From NCBI GenBank assembly GCA_025362915.1, contig JANYEU010000045.1, positions 1 through 7,814 on the forward strand: a stretch of DNA of 7,814 nucleotides, given 5' to 3'. This stretch comes from Chitinophagaceae bacterium (GTDB lineage: Bacteria; Bacteroidota; Bacteroidia; Chitinophagales; Chitinophagaceae). Made by a program: the position numbers and the translations under genes. The notes under the pieces are model-generated. The model saw nothing but the letters and a program-made list of their open reading frames with translations. It made no database searches and was not told where the DNA came from. Below, piece by piece: positions 1-5,873 of this stretch (the stretch's first letter is position 1; each line of letters begins with the position of its first letter).

Positions 1-1
1 G

Positions 2-109
2 CTAAAGCAACGGATTCATTACTTATTCGGCCCGCCAGGATTTAGCCATGATGGAAGTAGAAAAACAAGTAGCCAGATGCGGGCTGAGGAAATGGATGAA
101 GAAGTTTAA
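2..109 (+). CDS. C-terminal fragment, probable sterol desaturase / fatty acid hydroxylase family protein (partial)
   Basis: The open frame enters from the left edge and gives 35 residues before a TAA at 107-109. The tail contains YLFGPPGFSHDGSRKTS followed by an acidic end (EEMDEEV). An 'LFGPPGW-SHDG' tail is, as I recall it, typical of the C-terminus of Bacteroidota membrane proteins in the sterol desaturase/fatty acid hydroxylase family, which are non-haem di-iron enzymes that act on lipids in the membrane. The histidine clusters that would prove this lie outside the window, so the assignment rests only on the tail. The gene converges on the acyl-ACP desaturase at 228-1235, with a strong hairpin between them. 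If correct, two unrelated di-iron lipid-modifying enzymes lie tail to tail. It could also be another protein with a similar cytoplasmic tail. Confidence 0.5.
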   Translation, partial: LKQRIHYLFGPPGFSHDGSRKTSSQMRAEEMDEEV

Positions 110-164
110 ATTTGGGAGACTGTTAAAATAACTAATCTCAATAAAACTGTGTTTTGCTTTTTTT

Positions 165-207
165 AAACAGAAACGCTCAAGGCAATTTACCTTGAGCGTT
201 TCTGTTT
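165..207 (+). terminator. Strong intrinsic terminator between convergent genes
   Basis: A perfect 18-bp inverted repeat (AAACAGAAACGCTCAAGG at 165-182 and its complement at 190-207) encloses a 7-base loop. On the plus strand it is followed by a T-rich run (ATTTATTTTA), so it should end the transcript of the left-edge gene. On the minus strand the same hairpin follows the desaturase stop by about 20 bases, but is followed by A residues rather than U. It would therefore be a weaker terminator, or just a 3' stabilising hairpin, in that direction. Confidence 0.85.
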
Positions 208-227
208 ATTTATTTTAATGATATATG

Positions 228-1235
228 CTAGAATTGAAACTGCTTTGGAGCCAACCATGATAGGTTAATTTCATCTGGTACTTTCATTCTTTCTGCTATT
301 CTCTTGTATCTGTTGGCGAGGGTACACAAATAATCTTGTGCCTTACTAGCCCCATCCTTCAATCCAGTTAATGTTTCTATTTTCCATAGAATAACAAGAT
401 GCTCAATGATACTGGCATAATCCCAAGTGGTATAAACGCCTATTTTTTGGGTGATGGCAGAGAAATCAATAAACATATTTTCGTTCTTACCCCCTTGATC
501 CATCAATACAGCAGGCATGGTAATTTGCTTCCTCATCATTTGTTCAAAGGCAGATAGCGCACCGCTAGGATCTATTTCAAATACCTTCGACATAAAAGAC
601 TTGTATGCCTTTTCATGCCTGGCCTCGTCTCCTGCAATAGTCTTGCAAATTCTAGAAAGGGTAAAGTCTCCAGCCTTATCAGCCAGTTTTCCTGTGTTTA
701 CATGAGAAATTCTCGTAGCCCTTTCTTGGAAAGAAGTATAAACAAGTGCCTGATACGGATCTTGGTTTGTATTGGGATTGAAACCATTATATATCAACCG
801 ATGGATAGTTTGCTCTACTTCTTTCATATCGCATCTGCCAGACAAATAGAGATATTTATTAAGTAAATCGCCATGACGGTTTTCTTCTGCAGTCCAGGCA
901 CGAGACCATCTAACCCATGCATTGGGGCTTGTCAAGTCCTTTTCTGTATTCACCACCAAGTTAAAATAGGTTTGATAGCTAGGCAATGCTTCTTCAGTAA
1001 TCATATTCCCTACCAAAGAAGTTATGATAGAATCTGGGATATTTGCAGACCTCTCCCGCAATTTTTTAATTTGATCCAGTGCATCTTCTTGGGTTAATTC
1101 TGGCAAGAAATCTGTTGGTTGCCAACACTCATCCGGATCTACAAGGGTTGTGTCTATGGTTTCAGAAACAAACCCTTCAATCATGCCAATCACTTCCATA
1201 TTCTTGGCTAACTCGTTACGCTCTTCTTTTTGCAT
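228..1235 (-). CDS. Acyl-[acyl-carrier-protein] desaturase (stearoyl-ACP delta-9 type, soluble di-iron)
   Basis: This 335-residue protein closely resembles plant plastid stearoyl-ACP desaturase. That soluble enzyme introduces a cis double bond into an acyl chain carried on ACP, using O2 and electrons from ferredoxin. All six iron ligands of the castor enzyme have counterparts: E81 in MITEEALP, E118 and H121 in TAEENRHG, E171 in SFQERAT, and E204 and H207 in DEARHE. The surrounding blocks (NKYLYLSGR, YTSFQERAT, FEIDPSG, MRKQITMPA, LGVYTT-like IGVYTT) also match. There is no signal peptide or membrane helix, as expected for the soluble family, and no plastid transit peptide. The length suits a mature desaturase. 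The start is the ATG at 1235; no Shine-Dalgarno sequence is evident, as usual in this phylum. It probably supplies unsaturated fatty acids for membrane lipids. The exact chain length and double-bond position cannot be read from sequence. Confidence 0.93.
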   Translation of the reverse strand: MQKEERNELAKNMEVIGMIEGFVSETIDTTLVDPDECWQPTDFLPELTQEDALDQIKKLRERSANIPDSIITSLVGNMITEEALPSYQTYFNLVVNTEKDLTSPNAWVRWSRAWTAEENRHGDLLNKYLYLSGRCDMKEVEQTIHRLIYNGFNPNTNQDPYQALVYTSFQERATRISHVNTGKLADKAGDFTLSRICKTIAGDEARHEKAYKSFMSKVFEIDPSGALSAFEQMMRKQITMPAVLMDQGGKNENMFIDFSAITQKIGVYTTWDYASIIEHLVILWKIETLTGLKDGASKAQDYLCTLANRYKRIAERMKVPDEINLSWLAPKQFQF

Positions 1236-1270
1236 TATATTGATACGTTGTAAATTCTTTTAAAAATGTA

Positions 1271-1305
1271 AATATAGCCCATACAAGCGAGTTGTAGCCT
1301 ATATT
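1271..1305 (-). terminator. Probable terminator hairpin of the 1321-2883 gene
   Basis: On the minus strand AATATAG and CTATATT (7 bp) enclose an asymmetric internal loop, then TACAA/TTGTA (5 bp) with a CTCGC loop. The hairpin is followed by TACATTTTT. It lies about 15 bases after the TAA of the 520-residue gene and upstream of the desaturase start. It therefore probably separates the two genes, although the stem is A+T-rich and interrupted and may be leaky. Confidence 0.5.
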
Positions 1306-1320
1306 GTATTTCGATTTGCG

Positions 1321-2883
1321 TTAATTAAGATACACCCTCTTTTTACTGGCCAAGTATTTTTTATTAATTACATCACTCATTGTTGTATTATAAACCTTGC
1401 TTTCCACCCATGAAATAATGTCTAGGTAAGCAAACGCCCTTGTCTCAAACCTACTTTTCTCATACTTTTTTATTGTTACTAAAAAGGCTTCAAACTCATC
1501 GTGCATTTTCCTTGGGGATATGTTAAAAGACTTTCTCAAAAACTTAAACATCTCTTCTTCTATCACCGTAAGGTTCTGCATTTTGGCCATGAAACGGTAA
1601 ACAGACTTAATCAAATATTCAATCAGCTCCATATTTCCCAATTCATAATGCGCCATAAGGTGCATTAACCTCGCATAACACTGTAAATCGTTCCGTAACC
1701 CCAATTGGTCATTGATTATCTTTTGCAAATAATCAATACAGGTTGCATAATCACCATAACCAAAATAAAGGGTCGCAAATTTATAATTAAAAACTAGAAT
1801 TCTGTGCTTGTCTACAAACAAAACATATTCTTCCAGTTGCGCCTCAATTGTTTTTATCAACAAAAGCCCTTCACTGAAGGTACCCAACATCAGGTGTTGG
1901 TTTATTTTTGCACTGTTAATGTATATAAACGTATGAACCCTGAAGTTATCATGCTGATTAGCCAAAGGCGTTAAAGAAAAAGCTTCAAACTCTCTTAACG
2001 TGATTTCAAATTTCTCAAAGTTGCGTAAATCAAAGTGCGCATTTAATAGGTTATGTAACCCTTTTATATAATGCCCAATCTCCACTTGCTTCATCGCTTC
2101 CTGCACATTGAACAAGTCTATCCATTTTTGGCTGTAACGATAGTACATCAAAAAGTCTTGCCTGATGAAAGCATACCAAACGTAACTCTGATACATGTAT
2201 AACTTTTCGTAAAATCCTGCTTCATCGTAATTTATTGCTGGTAGATTCTCTTTAAAGTATTGTTTTACATGTACTTCATCCTCCTCATTTCGGGCATGTC
2301 CATTTTTTACGTACCAACCATAAAGCAACAAGGCAAGGTTAGATAATTTAGCCACACGAGATATGTGTTCGCTCACTTCTGTAGCTTCATCAGCCAGATT
2401 AGCAGTTTTTTCAAGGGTACTTCGCGTAATGTGTAAGGTTTCTATCTTTTTTTCCAAGGAGATTACTTGTGTCAAAAAGTTGAACTTGTAATTTGCCCAA
2501 CCTATTTCCTTTACCCTTTCCAGTATCCGCAAACTTTGGTGTTTCAAACCTTTGTTATACAGTATCCGGGCATAATCCAATTGCTCATTTAGTTGTAAAT
2601 CAAGGTTATCGGAGTTCTTTAACAACCGTAAACTAGATAATATCTGTTTGTAAAGGTGCGTTTTAAGATTGGCCAACTGTGGTTTTTCTATGGTGGCAAG
2701 CCTTCTCAATAGTAGCTTCTCATCATAATCATTCAGTTTGTCTAACGCATCAAATAATTGAACTATTTTTAAATCTTCTTTGGTAGAACTACGGTTGATA
2801 TATAGCTTAAAATGCCGCTTCTCCGACTTTTCAAGGGAGTGAATGAGTTGATGTAATATGTCTATATTCCGATTGGACATCAT
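1321..2883 (-). CDS. Uncharacterised all-helical protein, TPR-like, conserved in Bacteroidota
   Basis: I do not recognise a function. The 520-residue product has no signal peptide, membrane helix or obvious catalytic motif. It is rich in Leu, Lys, Glu, Tyr and Phe, with a heptad-like spacing of hydrophobic residues throughout. This suggests stacked helical pairs such as degenerate tetratricopeptide repeats. The N-terminal part (roughly residues 10-95) is the most distinctive, with SLEKSEKRHFKLYINR, then a stretch around LFDALDKL and LKTHLYKQILSSLRLL. I recall proteins with this N-terminal arrangement as hypothetical proteins in sphingobacteria and chitinophagas. Later segments such as YFGYGDYATCIDYLQKII look like TPR helices. 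Two adjacent ATG codons (2881-2883 and 2878-2880) could start translation; the first is taken and there is no Shine-Dalgarno sequence to decide. It probably acts as a cytoplasmic scaffold or protein-binding protein, but that is inference from fold alone. Confidence 0.8.
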   Translation of the reverse strand: MMSNRNIDILHQLIHSLEKSEKRHFKLYINRSSTKEDLKIVQLFDALDKLNDYDEKLLLRRLATIEKPQLANLKTHLYKQILSSLRLLKNSDNLDLQLNEQLDYARILYNKGLKHQSLRILERVKEIGWANYKFNFLTQVISLEKKIETLHITRSTLEKTANLADEATEVSEHISRVAKLSNLALLLYGWYVKNGHARNEEDEVHVKQYFKENLPAINYDEAGFYEKLYMYQSYVWYAFIRQDFLMYYRYSQKWIDLFNVQEAMKQVEIGHYIKGLHNLLNAHFDLRNFEKFEITLREFEAFSLTPLANQHDNFRVHTFIYINSAKINQHLMLGTFSEGLLLIKTIEAQLEEYVLFVDKHRILVFNYKFATLYFGYGDYATCIDYLQKIINDQLGLRNDLQCYARLMHLMAHYELGNMELIEYLIKSVYRFMAKMQNLTVIEEEMFKFLRKSFNISPRKMHDEFEAFLVTIKKYEKSRFETRAFAYLDIISWVESKVYNTTMSDVINKKYLASKKRVYLN

Positions 2884-2918
2884 TTAAAATATTTCTTGAA
2901 ACCTAATGCCATAAAGAA

Positions 2919-2981
2919 TTTTAGCCAAGTACGGCATCTTTTGGCATCAATAATTGCAATATAAGTTGTTTTAACCAAGTA
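2919..2981. repeat. Direct repeat TTTTA(G/A)CCAAGTA in a divergent promoter region
   Basis: TTTTAGCCAAGTA at 2919-2931 recurs as TTTTAACCAAGTA at 2969-2981, identical at 12 of 13 positions and 50 bases apart, close to five helical turns. A smaller repeat, GGCATC, occurs at 2933-2938 and 2943-2948. The elements lie between the minus-strand 520-residue gene and the plus-strand small-RNA promoter. They could be sites for a shared regulator, or simply duplicated promoter sequence. Confidence 0.4.
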
Positions 2982-3001
2982 ACCAAGACCCCGTACTTTT
3001 G
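2966..3001 (+). promoter_or_regulatory. Bacteroidota-type promoter for the candidate small RNA
   Basis: TACTTTTG at 2994-3001 matches the Bacteroidota -7 consensus TAnnTTTG exactly. A TTG at 2966-2968 can serve as the -33 element, with a 25-base spacer that is somewhat longer than the usual 17-23. Transcription would start near 3006 on the plus strand, opposite to the flanking genes. Confidence 0.55.
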
Positions 3002-3005
3002 TGTC

Positions 3006-3157
3006 ATCAAATTAAAAGAAAAGTTTTAAAACTAAAAATTACCTTTCTAAAAACAAGAAACAGTTACTCAGGTAACACTAAAATATACTTAGAACTATTT
3101 TCATATGGCAAGCAATCGTTAGAGGTCGCCCTGTTTCTACAGGGAGACCCTTTTTTT
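3006..3157 (+). ncRNA. Candidate small non-coding RNA, about 150 nt
   Basis: A consensus promoter and a strong terminator bracket this segment. It lies between two minus-strand genes and is transcribed against them, so it cannot be the leader of either gene. The only frame spanning it starts at a TTG inside the promoter, has no plausible coding character and runs through the terminator. The only ATG frame worth noting is a five-codon one at 3105-3122. Visible structure includes a 12-bp palindrome AGTTTTAAAACT at 3022-3033, a hairpin TTTCT/AGAAA (3044-3048 with 3056-3060), a hairpin GTTAC/GTAAC (3063-3067 with 3072-3076) with loop TCAG, a mostly unpaired stretch at about 3077-3122, and the terminator. 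TTACC at 3039-3043 can alternatively pair with GGTAA at 3071-3075. It does not resemble tmRNA, SRP RNA or RNase P RNA; a 6S-like or trans-acting regulatory RNA remains possible. The start is estimated from the promoter. Confidence 0.55.
3124..3157 (+). terminator. Intrinsic terminator of the candidate small RNA
   Basis: GGTC-G-CCCTGT at 3124-3134 pairs with ACAGGG-A-GACC at 3139-3149. That makes ten base pairs with one G.A mismatch and a TTCT loop, followed by C and seven T residues (3151-3157). This is a canonical Rho-independent terminator for plus-strand transcription, yet no plus-strand gene precedes it, which is the main argument for a short independent RNA. Confidence 0.85.
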
Positions 3158-3167
3158 GTACCTAATT

Positions 3168-3227
3168 CAAGCAGAAAATCCACTTTTAATCAATACAAAT
3201 AAAAAAATCTCCTTTTCCTTCTGCTTG
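3168..3227. repeat. Inverted repeat CAAGCAGAA / TTCTGCTTG downstream of the 3254-3757 gene
   Basis: CAAGCAGAA at 3168-3176 is exactly complementary to TTCTGCTTG at 3219-3227, with 42 bases between the arms. On the minus strand, reading away from the 3254-3757 gene, the region also contains a run of seven T residues (complement of 3201-3207). It may help end that transcript, but the large loop makes it a poor classical terminator. Confidence 0.3.
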
Positions 3228-3253
3228 CAGAGTTTGAGAAATATAATAATATA

Positions 3254-3757
3254 CTAAAGTAACTTCTTCGCTTCTATACTGATTACTTCACTGACAACGG
3301 CGGGCAATGTTCCTCTTTTATCATCAGCCAAAAATTCTAACAATGCCTTGCTAAAACCATAGCCGGTTGCATCTGGGGGTATCACACTACCTACTTGATT
3401 TAGGAGTAAAAGGTTTTGTTCCTTTAAGTTTTTAACTGCATTCCACGCTTCGGCACTTACATAAATCTGTTGCGAAATATTGTAACTAAACTCTTCATTT
3501 ATATTTTGAACAACCGCACGCTGCATATCCCTTGCGCTGTATTCTGGATTGCTTACCCTGCCTATAACATTAGCCAAGGATATTCTTTCTGCCAACAATG
3601 CCAACCTTTCATAAGCCTGCAACTGCATCATTTTAGATCCTTCTACTTTTTTCCCTTCTTCAGTAGCAGATTTTCTTTGCAGATAAAGTAGCCAAGCCAC
3701 CACGCCAGCAATACAAACTGCTACAAAAAGTACCACACCCATTAGCTCATTATCCAT
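3254..3757 (-). CDS. Uncharacterised membrane-anchored protein conserved in Bacteroidota
   Basis: The 167-residue product starts with one hydrophobic segment (about residues 6-26, GVVLFVAVCIAGVVAWLLYL), followed by basic residues and a charged linker. This suggests a single N-terminal membrane helix with the rest in the cytoplasm. The soluble part begins at about residue 45 with LQAYERLALLAERISLANVIGRV, then QRAVVQNINEEFSYNISQQIYVS and AWNAVKNLKEQNLLLLNQV. I recall this 'LQAYERL-LLAERI ... EF-YN-SQQIYVS ... W--VK--KEQ' arrangement from Bacteroidota proteins of unknown function, possibly the family now called DUF7935, a name given from memory. No catalytic residues are visible. A consensus promoter lies just upstream (3778-3810), so it is probably transcribed alone with a very short leader. 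Start is the ATG at 3755-3757. Confidence 0.85.
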   Translation of the reverse strand: MDNELMGVVLFVAVCIAGVVAWLLYLQRKSATEEGKKVEGSKMMQLQAYERLALLAERISLANVIGRVSNPEYSARDMQRAVVQNINEEFSYNISQQIYVSAEAWNAVKNLKEQNLLLLNQVGSVIPPDATGYGFSKALLEFLADDKRGTLPAVVSEVISIEAKKLL

Positions 3758-3777
3758 ATATCTATTTTACGTACGGA

Positions 3778-3810
3778 CAAAAATAGCGGAATAGAAGGTC
3801 TTCTCCCCAA
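3778..3810 (-). promoter_or_regulatory. Bacteroidota-type promoter of the 3254-3757 gene
   Basis: On the minus strand TTG (complement of 3808-3810), a 22-base spacer and TATTTTTG (complement of 3778-3785) match the Bacteroidota consensus TTG-N17-23-TAnnTTTG. Transcription would begin near 3773, giving a leader of only about 15 bases before the ATG. Confidence 0.65.
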
Positions 3811-3904
3811 CCTTTATTGTCGTTTTGCCCGCTTAATATGCTTTTATAAACCTAAAATCTAGTATTTTAACGAAAGGATATGCTCTTGCAATACATAAAC
3901 TACC

Positions 3905-5029
3905 TTATTCAACCTCAATCATCTTCAAACAAACCGCACTCGTTACCGGAATTGTATTGTTGGTAAGTGTCAGTAAACCCGTATTCTTATCTCGCTTGAA
4001 AATGGTGATATAATCAGACTTTTGATGCCCAACCAATAGCATATTGCCAGAAGGGGAAATGGTAAAATTGCGGGGCATGATTCCGCCGGTAGGCTGCACA
4101 TTTAGCAATTGTAGCTTTCCATCTGCACTATTTACAGAGTATGTGGCAATGGTATTGTAGCTGCCCCTGTTGGTGGCATATAAAAACTTTCCATCGGGCG
4201 ATAGATGAATATCTGCACTTCCTTTGTCAATATTATTGGTACTGTCTGTGCTGATGGTTTGTATCAATCGCAAATTTTTATTACCATAAGAAAATACATC
4301 CACCGTGCCTGCGAGTTCGTTTATAACATACATAAACTTTTTATTGGGCGAAAAGGCAAGATGTCTAGGACCATTGCCTGCTGCGCTCATGGTAACGGAA
4401 TCATTGCCTTGGGAAAGTGGGAGGGTAGTGGCGTCCGCATTGAATGTGTATCTATTTATCTTGTCAGTTCCCAAATCATTGGTAAATAAATACTTTTCAT
4501 CGGGCGAAAAAACTACTGTATGCACATGCGGCTCTTGCTGTCTGGATTTGTTTACACTACTTCCCACATGCTGTATCAATTGCGTAACAGTATCCAAACT
4601 GCCATCATTTTTTACCGGAAAGGCAGACAAACTTCCCCCTTTATAATTGGCGGTAAACACCCATTTTTGTTTGCTATCAACAGTAATATAGCACGGACCA
4701 TTGCTTTTAGTAGTTTGTTTATTTACAAAAGTTAACTTGCCTAATTGGTTATTGAACAAAAAAGCAGATACTGCGCTAGCATTGTCCGCACCGCCTTCTT
4801 TTACCGCATACACAAACCGGTGGTTGCTGCTGATGGCCAGATACGAAGGATTATCGGTCTTTACCTTACTTACAAAAGTGGCGGTACCGTTCTCCTCATT
4901 AAATTTATAAACGTAAATGCCCTCACTTTTGGGAGTGGTATAAGTACCTACAAAAAGGAAATACTGTTTGGATTGACCAAAAATGCAACTAATAAATAAA
5001 AAACTAACAATGACGGAAAGCAATCGCAT
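3905..5029 (-). CDS. Secreted lactonase-family beta-propeller (6-phosphogluconolactonase-like)
   Basis: The 374-residue protein has an N-terminal signal sequence (MRLLSVIVSFLFISCIFGQ), so it should be exported. FISC gives only a poor lipobox, and cleavage near GQ by signal peptidase I is more likely. The rest resembles the seven-bladed YbhE/Pgl-type lactonase family: FVGTYT at 26-31, a NYKGGSLSAF blade at about 128, EPHVH at 166-170, GNGPRHLAFSP at 218-228, INEL at 236-239, SADIHLSPDGKFLYATNRG at 271-289, and GGIMPRNFTISPSGN at 315-329. The repeated 'SPDGKFLY' units mark successive blades, and the conserved EPHVH, GPRH and NRG residues are those the family uses around its active site. In the family the known reaction is hydrolysis of 6-phosphogluconolactone, but the exported Bacteroidota members probably act on other sugar lactones. 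It starts 21 bases after the stop of the lipoprotein gene at 5051-5569, suggesting one operon. Confidence 0.9.
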   Translation of the reverse strand: MRLLSVIVSFLFISCIFGQSKQYFLFVGTYTTPKSEGIYVYKFNEENGTATFVSKVKTDNPSYLAISSNHRFVYAVKEGGADNASAVSAFLFNNQLGKLTFVNKQTTKSNGPCYITVDSKQKWVFTANYKGGSLSAFPVKNDGSLDTVTQLIQHVGSSVNKSRQQEPHVHTVVFSPDEKYLFTNDLGTDKINRYTFNADATTLPLSQGNDSVTMSAAGNGPRHLAFSPNKKFMYVINELAGTVDVFSYGNKNLRLIQTISTDSTNNIDKGSADIHLSPDGKFLYATNRGSYNTIATYSVNSADGKLQLLNVQPTGGIMPRNFTISPSGNMLLVGHQKSDYITIFKRDKNTGLLTLTNNTIPVTSAVCLKMIEVE

Positions 5030-5050
5030 GATAAAAGTTTTGAGGAGAGA

Positions 5051-5569
5051 TTAATTTTTCATGGGTTGATAAATGGTAAATGATCCTTGGGTAATATCCT
5101 TTAAGTTTAAATTAGAGAGGCCAACTTTTCTGCCCCAATCACCAGTATTTTGATGGGCTAAAATAAAATTATTCTTGTCTTTCACTTCGTAAATGATGGC
5201 AGTATGGTGTTCCATCATTGCAGTAATGGTTTGATTGCCATTTATAATTTTCACGACAACTCCTTCAAATTGAATAATGTCTCCTGGATAAATACAATCA
5301 TGTTTTACATTCACTTTCTTCCCAAAGCCATACATCTTATCCCAATTTGCACCTAGCTGATTGAGGGGTTCGGCAGCCAAGTCCCAACATTCGCCCCGTG
5401 CCACTTTTTTATGGATATGTTCGTTTACATATTGGATGATTCCCTTGTTCAAATCGGGTACATCTCCACATTCATAACTTTTTGAATTAGCAATAGAGGG
5501 TGATTTACAGTAATAAAAGGAAGATAAAACCACAATGGCTAATAAAGAATAGGCAACCCGCAACTTCAT
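5051..5569 (-). CDS. Predicted lipoprotein with a papain/CHAP-like cysteine-hydrolase fold
   Basis: The reading frame opens at 5632, but the second methionine (5567-5569) is preferred. From there the protein begins MKLRVAYSLLAIVVLSSFYYC, an ideal export signal ending in a lipidation-type cysteine, whereas the 21 residues before it would bury the signal. The 172-residue product carries RGECWDLAAEPLNQLG (Cys61 from this start), YGFGKKV, a YPGDIIQFEGV strand, EHHTAIIYEV (His121/122) and FILAHQN. The order 'G-CWDLA ... PGDIIQF ... HTA ... H-N' recalls CHAP/NlpC-P60-like cysteine hydrolases and the cysteine-proteinase-fold domain of fungal BBC1/AIM3 and plant proline-rich proteins, so Cys and His would be the catalytic pair. 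The substrate is unknown; cell-wall or protein hydrolysis is possible. It lies directly upstream of the secreted lactonase, so the two are probably co-transcribed and both act outside the cytoplasm. Confidence 0.75.
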   Translation of the reverse strand: MKLRVAYSLLAIVVLSSFYYCKSPSIANSKSYECGDVPDLNKGIIQYVNEHIHKKVARGECWDLAAEPLNQLGANWDKMYGFGKKVNVKHDCIYPGDIIQFEGVVVKIINGNQTITAMMEHHTAIIYEVKDKNNFILAHQNTGDWGRKVGLSNLNLKDITQGSFTIYQPMKN

Positions 5570-5641
5570 ATAAAATATTTTAGTGAAAATAGGAAGATAA
5601 TTGAATGATTTACTACTGAAACTAGCATCCATTTGTTAAAT

Positions 5642-5656
5642 TTTAGTAATACTAAA
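5642..5656. repeat. Perfect inverted repeat TTTAGTA-A-TACTAAA
   Basis: Two 7-base arms (5642-5648 and 5650-5656) flank a single A. One arm sequence, TACTAAA, occurs again at 5704-5710. The site lies about 75 bases upstream of the preferred start of the lipoprotein gene and has the size and symmetry of an operator. In A+T-rich DNA a short palindrome could also be chance. Confidence 0.35.
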
Positions 5657-5809
5657 GGCAATTGTATATAGTTGACAAGTCCTAATAAATTGTTTTGGTG
5701 CGATACTAAATTATTTATACTACTGTTTTATTGCCGTTAATAAGCGGGCACACTCCGTCTCGGATGTTCTCTACGGTATATTTCCCCTACTTCATCTCCA
5801 CATTTCAAT

Positions 5810-5846
5810 TTTCTTTTGGAAAGCAGTTAACACTTCCCAAAAGAAA
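5810..5846 (-). terminator. Hairpin downstream of prfC
   Basis: TTCTTTTGGAAAG at 5811-5823 pairs with CTTCCCAAAAGAA at 5833-5845, with one A.C mismatch, extended by one outer T-A pair and closed by a 9-base loop. It lies about 28 bases after the prfC TAG. No U-run follows on the minus strand, so it is either an imperfect terminator or a 3'-end protecting stem. Confidence 0.5.
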
Positions 5847-5873
5847 GATTAGGTTCTAAATGGATAGCATAAC

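Larger units (their letters stand above)
5570..5873. other. Intergenic region between prfC and the lipoprotein-lactonase operon
   Basis: These 304 bases hold no credible gene. They contain the prfC downstream hairpin (5810-5846) and a 15-base inverted repeat (5642-5656). No exact TAnnTTTG promoter for the lipoprotein gene was found on the minus strand; the nearest is TACAATTG (complement of 5659-5666), which lacks a correctly spaced TTG. The codons 5570-5632 are an in-frame extension of the lipoprotein frame that I consider untranslated leader. Confidence 0.6.

Noticed and set aside
517..1097. Plus-strand frames of 62-83 codons within the desaturase gene
   Set aside because: They are antisense shadows of a gene with all catalytic ligands conserved.
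3105..3122. Five-codon ATG frame (MASNR) ending two bases before the terminator hairpin
   Set aside because: It resembles an attenuator leader peptide, but no plus-strand gene lies downstream and so short a frame is expected by chance.
2999..3202. Plus-strand frame of 67 codons
   Set aside because: It starts at a TTG inside the promoter element, is lysine-rich from A-runs, and reads straight through a strong terminator. Treated as non-coding RNA.
4205..4999. Several plus-strand frames of 69-113 codons antisense to the lactonase gene
   Set aside because: They mutually overlap, have no family motifs, and are shadows of a well-supported minus-strand gene.
5570..5632. N-terminal extension of the lipoprotein frame (MDASFSSKSF...)
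   Set aside because: It would place 21 residues in front of an otherwise ideal lipoprotein signal sequence; the internal ATG at 5567-5569 fits better.
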